Assembly: GCF_030232585.1 (NCBI RefSeq)
Contig: NZ_JASPJX010000007.1
Span: forward strand, 93,596-157,595
DNA length: 64,000 bases
Direction of reading: 5' to 3'
From: Corynebacterium sp. MSK008
GTDB taxonomy: Bacteria; Actinomycetota; Actinomycetes; Mycobacteriales; Mycobacteriaceae
In this document: positions 21,827-31,300 of the stretch, one piece after another
Numbering within the stretch: the stretch's first letter is position 1
Layout: every line of letters begins with the position of its first letter
Position numbers and translations under genes: made by a program
The notes under the pieces: model-generated
What the model was told of the DNA's origin: nothing
The model's database searches: none
The model's input: only the letters and a program-made list of their open reading frames with translations

Positions 21827-22510
21827 CTAGAACGGTCCTGTTGCGTCCTTCGTGGCGAACAGGACCGTTTCTTTGCGCCCGATGGCGCCGGCGACGGGCC
21901 AGTCGTCGGCGGCCTCGGCACCGTCGGAGGCGTGGCTGGCCGCCTCCGCCTTCTCGGCGCCGGAAACCAGCAGCCACACCCGGTCGGCGGACTGCACCGC
22001 CGGCAGGGTCAGGGTGGCGCGCTCGGCTGGCGGCTTCGGCGAATCCGTCACCGTCACCACCATGGCGTCGCGCTCGCGCACCGCGTCGGTGTGGGGGAAC
22101 AGCGAGTTGATGTGGCCCTCGGCGCCCATGCCCAATAGGTGGAGGTCGAAGCCGCCCTCGCCGACGAGGTGGCGGTAGCGCTTTACCGCGGCGTCCATCG
22201 GGCCGCCGTCGAGGCCGTAGCCGTAGATGTTTTCCTCTGGGATGTCCACCTTGGACAGCAGCGCCGTGCGCGCCTGGCCCTCGTTGGAGTCGGGGTGGTC
22301 CGCGGGCACGTTGCGCTCGTCTCCGAAGAAGACCTCGACGCACGACCAGTCGATGTCTTCGTCGGCCAGGCGCTCCAGCAACGCGATGCCGGCGGTGCCG
22401 CCGGTGAGCACCACGCGTGCGGTGCGTCCTTCGCCGCGGATGTCGGACATGAGGGTGGTAAACCGAGACGTTGCGGCGTCGAGAAGCGATGCAAGATCGT
22501 TAAAGCTCAT
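21827..22510 (-). CDS. pgl: 6-phosphogluconolactonase
   Basis: Hydrolyses 6-phosphogluconolactone, the second step of the oxidative pentose phosphate pathway. The 227-residue protein (also called DevB) shows LTGGTAGIALLE, VFFGDERNVPADHPDSNEGQ (about residues 72-91), LLGMGAEGHINSLFPH (about 123-138) and VWLLVSGAEKA. The ATG at 22510 has GGAG about 7 nt upstream and overlaps the end of opcA by 11 nt. The last codons form the left arm of the hairpin that terminates secG transcription from the other side. Confidence 0.94.
   Translation of the reverse strand: MSFNDLASLLDAATSRFTTLMSDIRGEGRTARVVLTGGTAGIALLERLADEDIDWSCVEVFFGDERNVPADHPDSNEGQARTALLSKVDIPEENIYGYGLDGGPMDAAVKRYRHLVGEGGFDLHLLGMGAEGHINSLFPHTDAVRERDAMVVTVTDSPKPPAERATLTLPAVQSADRVWLLVSGAEKAEAASHASDGAEAADDWPVAGAIGRKETVLFATKDATGPF
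21831..21872 (+). terminator. 12-bp hairpin serving secG, built into the end of pgl
   Basis: AACGGTCCTGTT (21831-21842) is perfectly complementary to AACAGGACCGTT (21858-21869) across a 15-nt loop; on the plus strand TTTCTTT follows. It is the likely terminator of the gap-pgk-tpiA-secG transcript. The whole hairpin lies inside the last codons of pgl, so the same bases encode protein on the other strand. On the minus strand no T-run follows, so termination there would be weak. Confidence 0.75.
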
Positions 22511-23429
22511 TGTGTACTCCTTGAAGTCCGCGCAGCGCGCGCTCGTAGGTGGTGTCGGGGCCGAGGTGGCGCAGGTCCTCGGCGAGGCTCTCCGCTTCGG
22601 TGCGCTCGCCCATGGCCACAAAGGAATCGGCGTTGCCGGGCGCGGAGATGCGCACGGTGTGGCTGTCCTGGACCGCGACCTCCACGTCGCCGTCGTCGCA
22701 GTGCAGCACCAGGCGGGCGATGGGGAAGTCGCCGGCCGCCTCGCCTTCGCAGCGGGTCACATCAACGCCGAGGCTGGAGGCGAGCCAGCCCGCGGCGAGA
22801 TCCACGCTCGGGTCCCCGGCGGCGCCCGCGATCTCCGCGCTGTGGATGCGCGTGCCGGGGTGGCGGTCCAGGGCGGAGGCGACGATGCCGCGCCACGGGG
22901 TGATCCGCGACCACATCATGTCCGAATCGCCGTGCTCGTAGCCCTCCGTGAGCTGCTGGAGGGTCACCCCGTTTGTGCCGCGGCGCAGGTTGGTGATGCG
23001 GCGCTGCGCGATCCGGCCCAGCTGCGTGCCCGCGGGGTGCTTCGGGGCCTTTTGCGGCCAGCATGCCACCACGGGGGTGTCCGGCAGCAGCAGCGGGGTG
23101 ACCACGGCGCCCATGTGGCCAGTCAGCTCGCCGTAGAGGCGCATGACCACGACCTCGGAGGCGCCGGCGTCGGTGGCCACCAGCACCTGCGCGTCGAGGC
23201 GGGTTTCGGCCTCCGGGTCGCCCGAGATGAGCACCAGCACGCGGGCGGGGTGCTCGAAGGAGGCGTCGCGCAGGGTCGCAAGTGTGTCGTCGATGCTGTC
23301 GTCACGCGCGTCGTCGATGGCCACAAGCAGGGTGAGCACGCGCCCGGTGGCCAGGGAGTGGCGCTCGCGCGCGTGGGAGAGCTCGGCGGCGATGGCCTTG
23401 GTGGTGGTATCCGGCAGTTCGGTGATCAT
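22500..23429 (-). CDS. opcA: Glucose-6-phosphate dehydrogenase assembly protein OpcA
   Basis: OpcA is an accessory factor required for full glucose-6-phosphate dehydrogenase activity in actinobacteria and cyanobacteria; it has no known catalytic residues. The 309-residue product has the family features VVMRLYGELTGHMGAVVTPL, DTPVVACWP, DSDMMWSRITPWRG and LDRHPGTRIHSAEI. Start chosen at ATG 23429, shortly after zwf and preceded by GAAAGG; the long open frame upstream is only the antisense-free shadow of zwf. It sits between zwf and pgl, as expected, and overlaps pgl by 11 nt. Confidence 0.95.
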   Translation of the reverse strand: MITELPDTTTKAIAAELSHARERHSLATGRVLTLLVAIDDARDDSIDDTLATLRDASFEHPARVLVLISGDPEAETRLDAQVLVATDAGASEVVVMRLYGELTGHMGAVVTPLLLPDTPVVACWPQKAPKHPAGTQLGRIAQRRITNLRRGTNGVTLQQLTEGYEHGDSDMMWSRITPWRGIVASALDRHPGTRIHSAEIAGAAGDPSVDLAAGWLASSLGVDVTRCEGEAAGDFPIARLVLHCDDGDVEVAVQDSHTVRISAPGNADSFVAMGERTEAESLAEDLRHLGPDTTYERALRGLQGVHNEL

Positions 23430-23446
23430 GCTCGAGCCTTTCTTGC

Positions 23447-24985
23447 TTATGGACGCCGCCAAGCGCGGCCATCCATGGACAGCATGCGCTCGGCGGAGGC
23501 CGGCCCCCAGGTGCCGGCAGCGTAGTCGTCGGGGCTGCCCTGCTCGGCCCAGTAATTCAGCACCGGGTCCAGGATCTCCCAACTGCGCTCCACCTCGGAG
23601 TTGGTGGGAAACAGGCTGGACTCGTCCAAAAGCGCGTCCAGGATGAGGCGTTCGTAGGCCTCCGGGGACTGCTCCGTGAACGCCTCGGAGTAGGAGAAGT
23701 CCATGTTCACGTCGCGCAGCTCCATGCCGGGGCCGGGGACCTTGGAGCCGAAGCGCATGAGCACGCCCTCGTCGGGCTGGACGCGGATGACCACCGCGTT
23801 GTTGGTCAGAAGGTCGGTCTGGCCCTGGGAGAACGGCTGGTACGGCGGGCGCTTGAACACCAGGGCGATCTCGGTGACGCGCCTGCCCAGCCGCTTGCCG
23901 GTGCGTAGGTAGAACGGCACCCCGGCCCAGCGGCGCGAATCGATCTGCAGGGTGCAGGCCGCGAACGTCTCGGTGGTGGAGTTCGGGTCGAAACCTTCCT
24001 CCCCGCGCAGGCCAACGACTTTCTTGGAGCCCTGCCAGCCGGCGGTGTACTGGCCGCGGGCGGTGGTTTTGCCGAAGGGACCCACCGCCGAGGTGGCGCG
24101 CAGGACCTTGAGCTTCTCGGCGCGTAGCTGGCCGGGGGAGAACGAGGTCGGCTCCTCCATGGCCACCAGGGCGAGCAGCTGGATCAGGTGGTTCTGGATC
24201 ACGTCGCGGGCGGCGCCGATGCCGTCGTAGTAGCTGGCGCGCCCGCCCAGGCCGATGTCCTCGGCCATGGTGATCTGCACGTGGTCGATGTAGTGGGAGT
24301 TCCACACCGGCTCAAACATCTGGTTGGAAAAGCGCAGCGCCAAAATGTTCTGCACTGTTTCCTTGCCTAGGTAGTGGTCGATGCGGAACACGGACCGCTC
24401 GTCGAACACTGCGCCGACGACCTCGTTGAGCTCCTTCGCGGACTCGAGGTCGTGGCCGAACGGTTTTTCAATGATCACCCGGCGCCACTGGTTCTCACCG
24501 GCGTGCGCCATGCCGGAGCGGTCCAGCTGGTGGACCACCTCGGCGAAAAACTCCGGCGGCACGGACAGGTAGTAGGCCCAGTTGCCGGCGGTGCCGCGCT
24601 CGTCGTCGCTGCGTTTGCAGGTGGCGGCAAGCCGGTCGAAGGCGGCGTCGTCGTCGAAGTTGCCCTGCACAAATTCGAGGCCCTCGGCGAGGCGCTGCCA
24701 CACGTTCTCGTGGAACTCGGTGCGCGCTCCGTCGTCGACAGCCTTGCGCACGTACGCCTCGAAGTCGGCCTTGGACCAGTCTCGCCGCCCGTAGCCGACC
24801 AGCGTGAACCCGCCTGGCAAAAGGCCGCGGTTGGCCAGGTCGTAGACCGCCGGGAGCAGCTTCTTGCGGGCGAGGTCGCCGGTGACCCCGAAGATCACCA
24901 TGCCGGAGGGGCCGGCGATCTGGGGGAGGCGTTTGTCGGCGTCAGAGCGCAGCGGGTTGGTCCACTGCTGATGCGGTGAAGTCAC
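23447..24985 (-). CDS. zwf: Glucose-6-phosphate 1-dehydrogenase
   Basis: First enzyme of the oxidative pentose phosphate pathway, a main source of NADPH. The 512-residue protein shows the nucleotide-binding GVTGDLARKKLLPA (about residues 33-46), EKPFGHDLESAKEL, the active-site RIDHYLGKETVQN (about 196-208), and the C-terminal beta-sheet domain ending WGPASAERM. The GTG at 24985 starts 1 nt after the tal stop, so the reading frames are probably translationally coupled. It works as a complex with OpcA, encoded next. Confidence 0.97.
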   Translation of the reverse strand: MTSPHQQWTNPLRSDADKRLPQIAGPSGMVIFGVTGDLARKKLLPAVYDLANRGLLPGGFTLVGYGRRDWSKADFEAYVRKAVDDGARTEFHENVWQRLAEGLEFVQGNFDDDAAFDRLAATCKRSDDERGTAGNWAYYLSVPPEFFAEVVHQLDRSGMAHAGENQWRRVIIEKPFGHDLESAKELNEVVGAVFDERSVFRIDHYLGKETVQNILALRFSNQMFEPVWNSHYIDHVQITMAEDIGLGGRASYYDGIGAARDVIQNHLIQLLALVAMEEPTSFSPGQLRAEKLKVLRATSAVGPFGKTTARGQYTAGWQGSKKVVGLRGEEGFDPNSTTETFAACTLQIDSRRWAGVPFYLRTGKRLGRRVTEIALVFKRPPYQPFSQGQTDLLTNNAVVIRVQPDEGVLMRFGSKVPGPGMELRDVNMDFSYSEAFTEQSPEAYERLILDALLDESSLFPTNSEVERSWEILDPVLNYWAEQGSPDDYAAGTWGPASAERMLSMDGRAWRRP

Positions 24986-24986
24986 G

Positions 24987-26078
24987 TTAGGCGAGCCTAG
25001 CAGTCATGGAATCGAGCAGCTCCTGCCACGCGTCCACGAACTTCTCCACGCCTTCGCGCTCCAGTACGGCGACCACGTCGTCGAGGTCGATGCCCACGCC
25101 GCGCAGCGCCGCGAAGGTCTCGCGGGAGGCGGCTTCGGTGCCGGTGAGGGTGTCGCCGTGCACGCCGCCGTTGCGAAGCACGGCGTCGAGCGTCTTCTCC
25201 GGCATCGTGTTCACGGTTTGCGGGCCGGCGAGCTCGGTGACGTACATCGTCGCCGGGTAGTCCGGGTTCTTCACACCGGTCGACGCCCACAGGGGGCGCT
25301 GGGCATTCGCGTTCGCAGGAAGCTTCTCGACGTCAGCTCCGCCAAACTCACGCTCAAACAGCGCATACGCCAGCCGCGCGTTGGCGATGCCAGCCTTGCC
25401 GCGCAGCGCCAGCGCCTCCTCGGTGCCGATGGCCTCGAGTCGCTTGTCCACCTCGGTGTCCATGCGGGAGACGAAGAAGGACGCCACGGAGTGGATGCGG
25501 CTGACATCGTGGCCTGCGGCGGCGGCCTTGCGGATACCTTCCTTGTAAGCGTCGATGACCTGCTTGTAGCGCTCCACGGAGAAGATCAGGGTGACGTTGA
25601 CGGAGATGCCCTCGGCCAACGCCGCGGTGACGGCGGGCAGCGACTCGTCAGTCGCCGGGATCTTGATCATGAGGTTGTCGCGGTCCACCAGCTGCCACAG
25701 CTCGCGGGCCTGGGCGATGGTCTTTTGCTCGTCAGCGGCGAAGCGCGGGTCCACCTCGATGGAGACGCGCCCGTCCTTGCCGCCGGTGGCATCAAAGGTG
25801 TCGCGGAAGAGGTCGCAGGCGTCCTGGACGTCCTTGACGCTCATCGCGTAGACGGCCGCGTCGGCGGTGGTGCCAGCTTGCTTCAGTTCGGCGAGCTGCT
25901 CGTCGTAGTGGGTGCCGGAGCCCATCGCTGCCGCAAAGATCGCGGGGTTGGTGGTCACGCCGACGATGGATTTCGCCTGCTTCACTTCGTCCAGGTTGCC
26001 GGTGGCGATGCGCTCGCGCGACAGGTCGTCGAGCCAGGTGGAGGTTCCGGCCTGGTAGAGATCGTCGATTGCGGTCAT
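24987..26078 (-). CDS. tal: Transaldolase
   Basis: Moves a three-carbon unit between sugar phosphates in the non-oxidative pentose phosphate pathway. The 363-residue protein belongs to the longer, tal/pgi-type transaldolases common in actinobacteria. It has the Schiff-base lysine in MIKIPATDES (about residues 133-142), GVTTNPAIFAAAM near the N-terminus, VNVTLIFSVERY and WASTGVKNPDY. The ATG at 26078 has AGGAAGG upstream. It lies 23 nt after tkt in the five-gene operon. Confidence 0.96.
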   Translation of the reverse strand: MTAIDDLYQAGTSTWLDDLSRERIATGNLDEVKQAKSIVGVTTNPAIFAAAMGSGTHYDEQLAELKQAGTTADAAVYAMSVKDVQDACDLFRDTFDATGGKDGRVSIEVDPRFAADEQKTIAQARELWQLVDRDNLMIKIPATDESLPAVTAALAEGISVNVTLIFSVERYKQVIDAYKEGIRKAAAAGHDVSRIHSVASFFVSRMDTEVDKRLEAIGTEEALALRGKAGIANARLAYALFEREFGGADVEKLPANANAQRPLWASTGVKNPDYPATMYVTELAGPQTVNTMPEKTLDAVLRNGGVHGDTLTGTEAASRETFAALRGVGIDLDDVVAVLEREGVEKFVDAWQELLDSMTARLA

Positions 26079-26101
26079 GTTGTATTCCTTCCTGTGCGAA
26101 C

Positions 26102-28273
26102 CTAGCGCCCGTCGCCTCGGGTCGGCTCGGACTCGGTGTCGCCGACGCGCACGCTCGTGGCCACGCTGCGCTCTTCGCGCACGCACTCGAGGGTCTCGCG
26201 GGCGGTGCGCACGACGTTATCGGTGGTGAAGCCGAAGCGTTCGAACAGTTCGGCGCCGGGGGCGGAGGCGCCGAAGTGCTCCAGGGAGACGGCGCGGCCG
26301 TACTCGCCGAGGAAGCGGAACCACGGCATCGAGGTCGCGGCCTCGACGGAGACGCGGGCTTTGACGTCGCGCGGCAGCACGGCATCGATGTAGGCGTCGT
26401 CTTGCTCCATGAACCAGTCCATGGACGGCACGGACACCACGCGCGTTGCGGTGCCTTCGGACTCGAGGACCTTGGCGGCCTCGACGGCGTACTGCACCTC
26501 GGAGCCGGAGGCCATGAGGATCAGCTCCGGTGTGTCCGCGGATTCCTCGACCAGCACGTAGGCGCCACGGGCCACGCCCTCGAAAGCCTTCTCCTTGGTG
26601 CCCTCCAGCACCGGCAGGTTCTGGCGGGACAGCGCCAGCGCCTTCGGCTGCTCCTTCGCCTCGAGCGCGGCGATCCAGGCTGCGGAGGTCTCGTTCGCGT
26701 CGGCCGGGCGGATCACGGCGACGTCCGGGATGGCGCGCAGCGCAGCGAGGGTCTCCACCGGCTGGTGGGTCGGGCCGTCCTCGCCGAGCCCGATGGAGTC
26801 GTGGGTGAACACGTAATAGCCGTCAATGCCGGACAGGGCGGCCACGCGGATGGCGGGGTAGAGGTACTCGGAGAAGATGAGGAAGGTGCCGCCGTAGACG
26901 CGTGTGCCGCCGTGCAGCGCGATGCCGTTCATCACCGCGCCCATGGCGTGCTCGCGGATGCCGAAGTGCAGGTTGCGACCGTAGGGGTCGGCGGAGAACA
27001 TCTCGGTGGAAATGGAGCGCGGGCCGAAGGACTTCGCACCCTCGATCAGGGTGTTGTTGGACCCGGCCAGGTCGGCGGAGCCGCCCCACAGCTCGGGCAG
27101 CGCGGCTGCGGCGGCCTGGATCGCGGATGCGGAGGCCTTGCGGGTGGCCACACCCTTCGCGTCCGGCTCCCAGGTGGGGAAGTCCTTGGCCCAGTCGGCG
27201 GGCAGCTCGCGGGAGGTCAGGCGGTCCAGCAGCGCCTTGCGCTCCGGGTTCGCCTCGGCCCAGGCGTTGAACTTCTCGTCCCAGGCAGCGCGCTTCTCTG
27301 CCGCGCGATCGCGCAGCTTGCGCGTGTGGGCAATGACCTCGTCCTCTTCGGGGAAGTGCACGGCCGGGTCGAAGTCGAGCGCCTCCTTGACCGCGGCGAC
27401 CTCGTCCGCGCCGAGTGCCGCGCCGTGGATGGCGCCGGTGTTCATCAGGTTCGGGGCCGGGTAGCCGATCACGGTCTTGACGCGGATGATCGTCGGCTTG
27501 GTCGGCTCCGCCTTCGCCTCGGCCACGGCGGCCTCGATGGCGGCGACGTCCTCGCCGGATTCGACGGTGAGGGTCTGCCAGCCGTAGGCGTCGTAACGCT
27601 TGAGCACGTCCTCAGTGAATGCGATCTGGGTGTCGTCCTCGATGGAGATGCGGTTGTCGTCCCAGAAGAGGATGAGGTTGCCCAGCTGCTGGGTGCCGGC
27701 GAGCGAGGACGCCTCGGAGGTCACGCCCTCCTGCAGGCAGCCGTCGCCGGCCACGACGTAGATAAAGTGGTCGAAGGGGGACTCGCCGGCGGGGGCGTCG
27801 GGGTCGAACAGGCCACGCTCACGTCGAGAAGCCATTGCCATGCCCACTGCTGAGGCGAGGCCTTGGCCGAGCGGGCCGGTGGTGATCTCGATGTGGTCGG
27901 TGTGGTTGTACTCCGGGTGGCCCGGGGTCTTCGAGCCCCAGGTGCGCAGGTCCTTCAAGTCCTGCAGCTCCAGCCCGAAGCCGCCGAGGTAGAGCTGCAC
28001 GTACTGCGTGAGCGAGGAGTGGCCGTTGGACAGCACGAAGCGGTCGCGGCCCACCCAGTCCTTGTCGGACGGGTCCACGTCCATCACGCGCTGGAACAGG
28101 GTGTAGGCCAGCGGCGCGAGGCTCATGGCGGTGCCGGGGTGGCCGGAGCCGCAATTCTCCACCGCGTCCGCGGCGAGCACCCTGGCCGTGTCAACGGCGC
28201 GGGTGTCGGTCTCGGTCCAGTCCTGCGGGTAGTTGCGCTCGGTCATTGCCTGCAGTTTCGGGGGCAGCGTCAT
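26102..28273 (-). CDS. tkt: Transketolase
   Basis: Thiamine-diphosphate enzyme that moves two-carbon units in the non-oxidative pentose phosphate pathway. The 723-residue protein has GSGHPGTAMSLAPLAY (about residues 41-56), the cofactor and metal motif GDGCLQEGVTSEASSLA with the Asn in WDDNRIS, VNGIAL-type pyrimidine region DSIGLGEDGPTHQPVE (about 490-505) and SRQNLP. About 20 C-terminal residues (from CVREERS onward) exceed the usual length and look unstructured. The ATG at 28273 follows GAGGAA; an in-frame ATG 27 nt downstream is less likely. It is the first gene of tkt-tal-zwf-opcA-pgl. Confidence 0.96.
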   Translation of the reverse strand: MTLPPKLQAMTERNYPQDWTETDTRAVDTARVLAADAVENCGSGHPGTAMSLAPLAYTLFQRVMDVDPSDKDWVGRDRFVLSNGHSSLTQYVQLYLGGFGLELQDLKDLRTWGSKTPGHPEYNHTDHIEITTGPLGQGLASAVGMAMASRRERGLFDPDAPAGESPFDHFIYVVAGDGCLQEGVTSEASSLAGTQQLGNLILFWDDNRISIEDDTQIAFTEDVLKRYDAYGWQTLTVESGEDVAAIEAAVAEAKAEPTKPTIIRVKTVIGYPAPNLMNTGAIHGAALGADEVAAVKEALDFDPAVHFPEEDEVIAHTRKLRDRAAEKRAAWDEKFNAWAEANPERKALLDRLTSRELPADWAKDFPTWEPDAKGVATRKASASAIQAAAAALPELWGGSADLAGSNNTLIEGAKSFGPRSISTEMFSADPYGRNLHFGIREHAMGAVMNGIALHGGTRVYGGTFLIFSEYLYPAIRVAALSGIDGYYVFTHDSIGLGEDGPTHQPVETLAALRAIPDVAVIRPADANETSAAWIAALEAKEQPKALALSRQNLPVLEGTKEKAFEGVARGAYVLVEESADTPELILMASGSEVQYAVEAAKVLESEGTATRVVSVPSMDWFMEQDDAYIDAVLPRDVKARVSVEAATSMPWFRFLGEYGRAVSLEHFGASAPGAELFERFGFTTDNVVRTARETLECVREERSVATSVRVGDTESEPTRGDGR

Positions 28274-28432
28274 GGGTTCCTCGCTTTCTTTAAGGTCGCC
28301 CAAAAGCATATCGCTTATCGACGCCTCCGGTCCCACCCGTTCCTCGATTCGTCCCCTCGCTCTGGTTGGGGCTACCATCGTCCGAAGGTATGATTGCCCG
28401 CGCATATCGGCGGTACAAAAAGGAGAGAGTTG
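28274..28432. promoter_or_regulatory. Divergent tkt / ctaB promoter region
   Basis: This 159-nt region separates two divergent genes. For tkt (minus strand) a TATGCT -10 box lies at 28310 to 28305, giving a leader of about 25 nt. One base upstream of it is a copy of the repeated 11-mer (GCTTATCGACG on the plus strand, 28313-28323). For ctaB, TTGGGG (28366-28371), a 17-nt spacer and TATGAT (28389-28394) form a reasonable -35/-10 pair, with a leader of about 30 nt and the ribosome binding site AAAAGGAG at 28418-28425. Confidence 0.6.
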
Positions 28433-29347
28433 TTGGAGACCATCAAGGCATATTTCGCGTTGACGAAGCCGAGGGTCATTGAACTTCTCTTGGTTGCCGC
28501 GATTCCCGCGATGCTGCAGGCGCACCGCGGCGAGGTGCACCTCTGGCTCGTGCTGGGCACGCTGCTCGGCGGTTGGATGGGGGCGGCGGCCGCGAACACC
28601 TTCAACATGGTCGCGGACTATGACATCGACCAGAAGATGGGCCGCACCCGCGCCCGCCCGCTGGTGCGCCACTCGGTGACCAAGCAGAAGGCGGCGGTGT
28701 TCGCCTGGGTCATGCTGGTGCTGTCCGTGCTGTGGCTCGGGGTGCTGTGCAACTCCTGGCTGGCGGCGTTTTTCATCCTTTTGACCAACTTCTTCTACAT
28801 CTTCGTCTACACGAAGTGGCTGAAGCGCCGCACCTGGCAAAACGTCATCTGGGGCGGCGCCGCCGGCTGCATGCCCGTGATGGTGGGCTGGGCCGTGATC
28901 CGCGACAACGTCCACGACGGCTCCGCCGACAACTGGTGGCAGGCCATTGTCCTGTTTTTGATCATCTTCTTCTGGACCCCGCCGCACACCTGGGCGCTGG
29001 CCATGAAGTACAAGGACGACTACGCCCGCGCCAACGTGCCTATGCTGCCGGTGGTGGCCTCCGCCGAGGAGACCTCGCGCCAGATCGTGATCTACTCCTG
29101 GCTCACCGTGGCCGTTTCCCTACTGCTGGTGCCGGCCGCGTCCTGGATCTACCTGGCAGCCGCGATCATCTCGGGCGTGGCGTTTCTGGTCATGGCGACC
29201 AAGCTGCACCAGGGCATTGTGCGCGGCGAGAACGTCAAGCCACTGAAGCTGTTCATCCTCTCCAACAACTACCTCGCCGCGCTGTTTCTGGGCCTGTCCT
29301 TCGACGCGGTGCTCGGCTGGGAGACCGTCGGCCAGCTGCTGTTCTAA
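28433..29347 (+). CDS. ctaB: Protoheme IX farnesyltransferase (heme o synthase)
   Basis: Adds a farnesyl chain to heme b to make heme o, used for the aa3 oxidase after conversion by CtaA. It is a UbiA-family integral membrane protein with about eight to nine transmembrane helices. The two Asp-rich prenyl-diphosphate motifs are [20 protein letters not shown] (about residues 57-76) and the later [16 protein letters not shown] at 28433 is about 7 nt after AGGAG; TTG at 28430 is an equally possible start one codon earlier. The stop overlaps that of the convergent reductase gene (CTAA). Confidence 0.94.
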   Translation: METIKAYFALTKPRVIELLLVAAIPAMLQAHRGEVHLWLVLGTLLGGWMGAAAANTFNMVADYDIDQKMGRTRARPLVRHSVTKQKAAVFAWVMLVLSVLWLGVLCNSWLAAFFILLTNFFYIFVYTKWLKRRTWQNVIWGGAAGCMPVMVGWAVIRDNVHDGSADNWWQAIVLFLIIFFWTPPHTWALAMKYKDDYARANVPMLPVVASAEETSRQIVIYSWLTVAVSLLLVPAASWIYLAAAIISGVAFLVMATKLHQGIVRGENVKPLKLFILSNNYLAALFLGLSFDAVLGWETVGQLLF

Positions 29348-30300
29348 ACCTTCAGCACAACCGAGCCGGTGGTTTTGCGCGCCTGCAGGTCCTCGTGGGC
29401 CTGGCGGGCGTTTTTCAGCTCATAGGGCGGGTGGATGCGGATCTTTACCGTGCCCTCTTCAACCGCCCGGGCGACGGCCTGGGCGCGCATAAGGAACTCG
29501 TCGTCGGTGGCCACGTAGTGCTTCAGCGACGGGCGGGTGAGAAACAGCGCGCCGTGGGCGTTGAGCTCCTGGATTTTGAACGGCTCGACGTCGCCGGAGG
29601 CAGAGCCGAACGAGCACACCAGCCCGCGCGGGCGGGTGACGTTTAGGCACATCTCGAAGGTGTCCTGCCCGACGCCGTCGTAGACCACGTCCACGCCGCC
29701 GCCGTTTTCCGCCTTGATCTGCTCGGCCAGGTCCTCGCTGTAGCGGAACACCTTGGTCGCGCCCGCCTCGTAGGCGAGCTGTTCTTTCTCGTCGGTGGAG
29801 ACCACCGAGTACACGGTCGCCTCCTCGGCGGCCGCCATCTGGGTCAGGATCAGCCCCACGCCGCCGGCGCCGGCGGTGACAACCATGGTGTCGCCCGGCT
29901 TCGTCTCGCGCACGCCGTGGAGCAGGTAGTGCGAGGTCATGCCCTGCAGCAGCATCGAGGCCGCCACCTCAGGTGCCACGCCCTCCGGCACGGCGACCAG
30001 GCGGTTGCGGTCTACCGCCACCTGTTCCGCATAGGAGCCGGGGGCGGCATGCCAGGCCACCAGGGTGCCGGGTGCGATCTCGCCCAGGGGATCTTCCACC
30101 ACGCGGCCGCAGCCCTCGGTGCCGGGGATATACGGCGGGTTAGAGGGGTAGGTTCCGGAGCGGAAGTAGGTGTCGATGTAGTTGATGCCGGCGTACGTGA
30201 CGTCGACAAGCAACTGCCCCTCAGACGGCTGTGGCGGCTCGACGTCCTTGTACTCGAGGACTTCCGGGCCGCCGTGGGATGTGACAACGATTGCTTTCAT
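29344..30300 (-). CDS. NADPH:quinone reductase (zeta-crystallin type)
   Basis: A zinc-free medium-chain dehydrogenase of the quinone oxidoreductase type, 318 residues. The N-terminal half contains the family signature around the substrate site ([18 protein letters not shown]), and the C-terminal Rossmann fold has the NADPH loop [17 protein letters not shown] (about residues 139-155) followed by [13 protein letters not shown]. The gene order ctaB - quinone reductase - ctaA is conserved in related genomes, but a link with heme synthesis is not proven. The physiological substrate cannot be read from sequence. Its stop overlaps that of ctaB by 4 nt, and its start lies 1 nt from the ctaA stop. Confidence 0.88.
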   Translation of the reverse strand: MKAIVVTSHGGPEVLEYKDVEPPQPSEGQLLVDVTYAGINYIDTYFRSGTYPSNPPYIPGTEGCGRVVEDPLGEIAPGTLVAWHAAPGSYAEQVAVDRNRLVAVPEGVAPEVAASMLLQGMTSHYLLHGVRETKPGDTMVVTAGAGGVGLILTQMAAAEEATVYSVVSTDEKEQLAYEAGATKVFRYSEDLAEQIKAENGGGVDVVYDGVGQDTFEMCLNVTRPRGLVCSFGSASGDVEPFKIQELNAHGALFLTRPSLKHYVATDDEFLMRAQAVARAVEEGTVKIRIHPPYELKNARQAHEDLQARKTTGSVVLKV

Positions 30301-30301
30301 G

Positions 30302-31252
30302 TCACACGAGCGTAGGCAACCTGCGCTTCCCATGTGCAAAAAGGAACCCGCTAAATGCAACCACGACCGACGACATGGCGATATGCGCCGGGATTGTCCA
30401 GCGCGGAACCCCCATGCGGAACTGAATCACGCCGATGGCCCACTGCACCAGGATCATCGCGATGAGCACGTACACCGTGCGTTTGGCGTCCTCCGGCGCG
30501 CCCGAGTTGCGCAGCAGCACCGCGGTGATGACGGTGGCGATGAGGTAGAGGTACATGCACACCGAGTGCACGTAAGCGAGCACACGCGTATCCATCTCGA
30601 GGCGGCCCTCCATGCCCACGCCGGCGTCGCCGGAGTGGGGGCCCGAGCCGGTGACCATAGTGCCGGTGATGAGCACGAGGCACAGCGCCGCCGCGGCGAT
30701 GAGCGTCCACGTCTGCGCGGAACCGGGGTAGCGGCGGGTAGGCACCGCTGTGTCGGTTTCGGCGATGCGCATATACAGCACCGCGGCGACGAACACCAGC
30801 ACCATCGACGGCAGGAAGTGCACCGCCACGGACCACCAGCGCAGGTCCAGCCGCACGGAGATGCCGCCGATGACGGCCTGCACGACCACGCCCAGCAGGG
30901 AAATCCAGGCCAGCGTTTTGATGTCTTTGTGGCGACCGGCGCGGATCACAGCGAACAGCACGAGGCCGGCGGCCGCGGCAACCACGAAGGCGAGGAGGCG
31001 GTTGCCGAACTCGATGGCTTGGTGGATCCAGGGGGCCGCGCCGGCGACCGGCACGAGCGAGCCCTCGTGGCACAGCGGCCACGTGTCGCAGCCGAGGCCG
31101 GAGCCGGTCACGCGAACCAGGGAGCCGGTGACGGTGATGCCGCCCTGGCACAAAAGCAGCACCATCGCGAGGGTGCGCTGTAGCTTCAGCGACGGGTCGC
31201 GCCAGGCATCCCTCCAGGAACTCGGGCGGGTATCAGCTGTGGTTGCGGTCAC
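30302..31252 (-). CDS. ctaA: Heme A synthase
   Basis: Oxidises the methyl group of heme o to give heme a for cytochrome aa3 oxidase. The 316-residue protein has eight predicted membrane helices in two related halves. Family motifs: GSLVRVTGSGLGCDTWPLCH near residues 42-61 with the cysteine pair of the extracellular loop, IEFGNRLLAF (conserved Glu and Arg), GTMVTGSGPHSGD, and histidines for heme in the helices (VHFLPSMV, VHSVCMY, PAHIAMSS). The GTG at 31252 follows GGAGA by about 5 nt. It precedes the quinone reductase gene by 1 nt. Confidence 0.93.
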   Translation of the reverse strand: MTATTADTRPSSWRDAWRDPSLKLQRTLAMVLLLCQGGITVTGSLVRVTGSGLGCDTWPLCHEGSLVPVAGAAPWIHQAIEFGNRLLAFVVAAAAGLVLFAVIRAGRHKDIKTLAWISLLGVVVQAVIGGISVRLDLRWWSVAVHFLPSMVLVFVAAVLYMRIAETDTAVPTRRYPGSAQTWTLIAAAALCLVLITGTMVTGSGPHSGDAGVGMEGRLEMDTRVLAYVHSVCMYLYLIATVITAVLLRNSGAPEDAKRTVYVLIAMILVQWAIGVIQFRMGVPRWTIPAHIAMSSVVVAFSGFLFAHGKRRLPTLV

Positions 31253-31300
31253 TGTTTCTCCAACTTTCGGACGATGTTGATCGTGGTGAGTGTATCGCGC

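Noticed and set aside
23430..24305. N-terminal extension of opcA reading into zwf
   Set aside because: It is an alternate frame of zwf; OpcA begins MITELPD at 23429 with its own ribosome binding site.
28274..28987. N-terminal extension of tkt reading to 28987
   Set aside because: It runs through the promoter region and antisense to ctaB; the conserved transketolase start with GAGGAA is at 28273.
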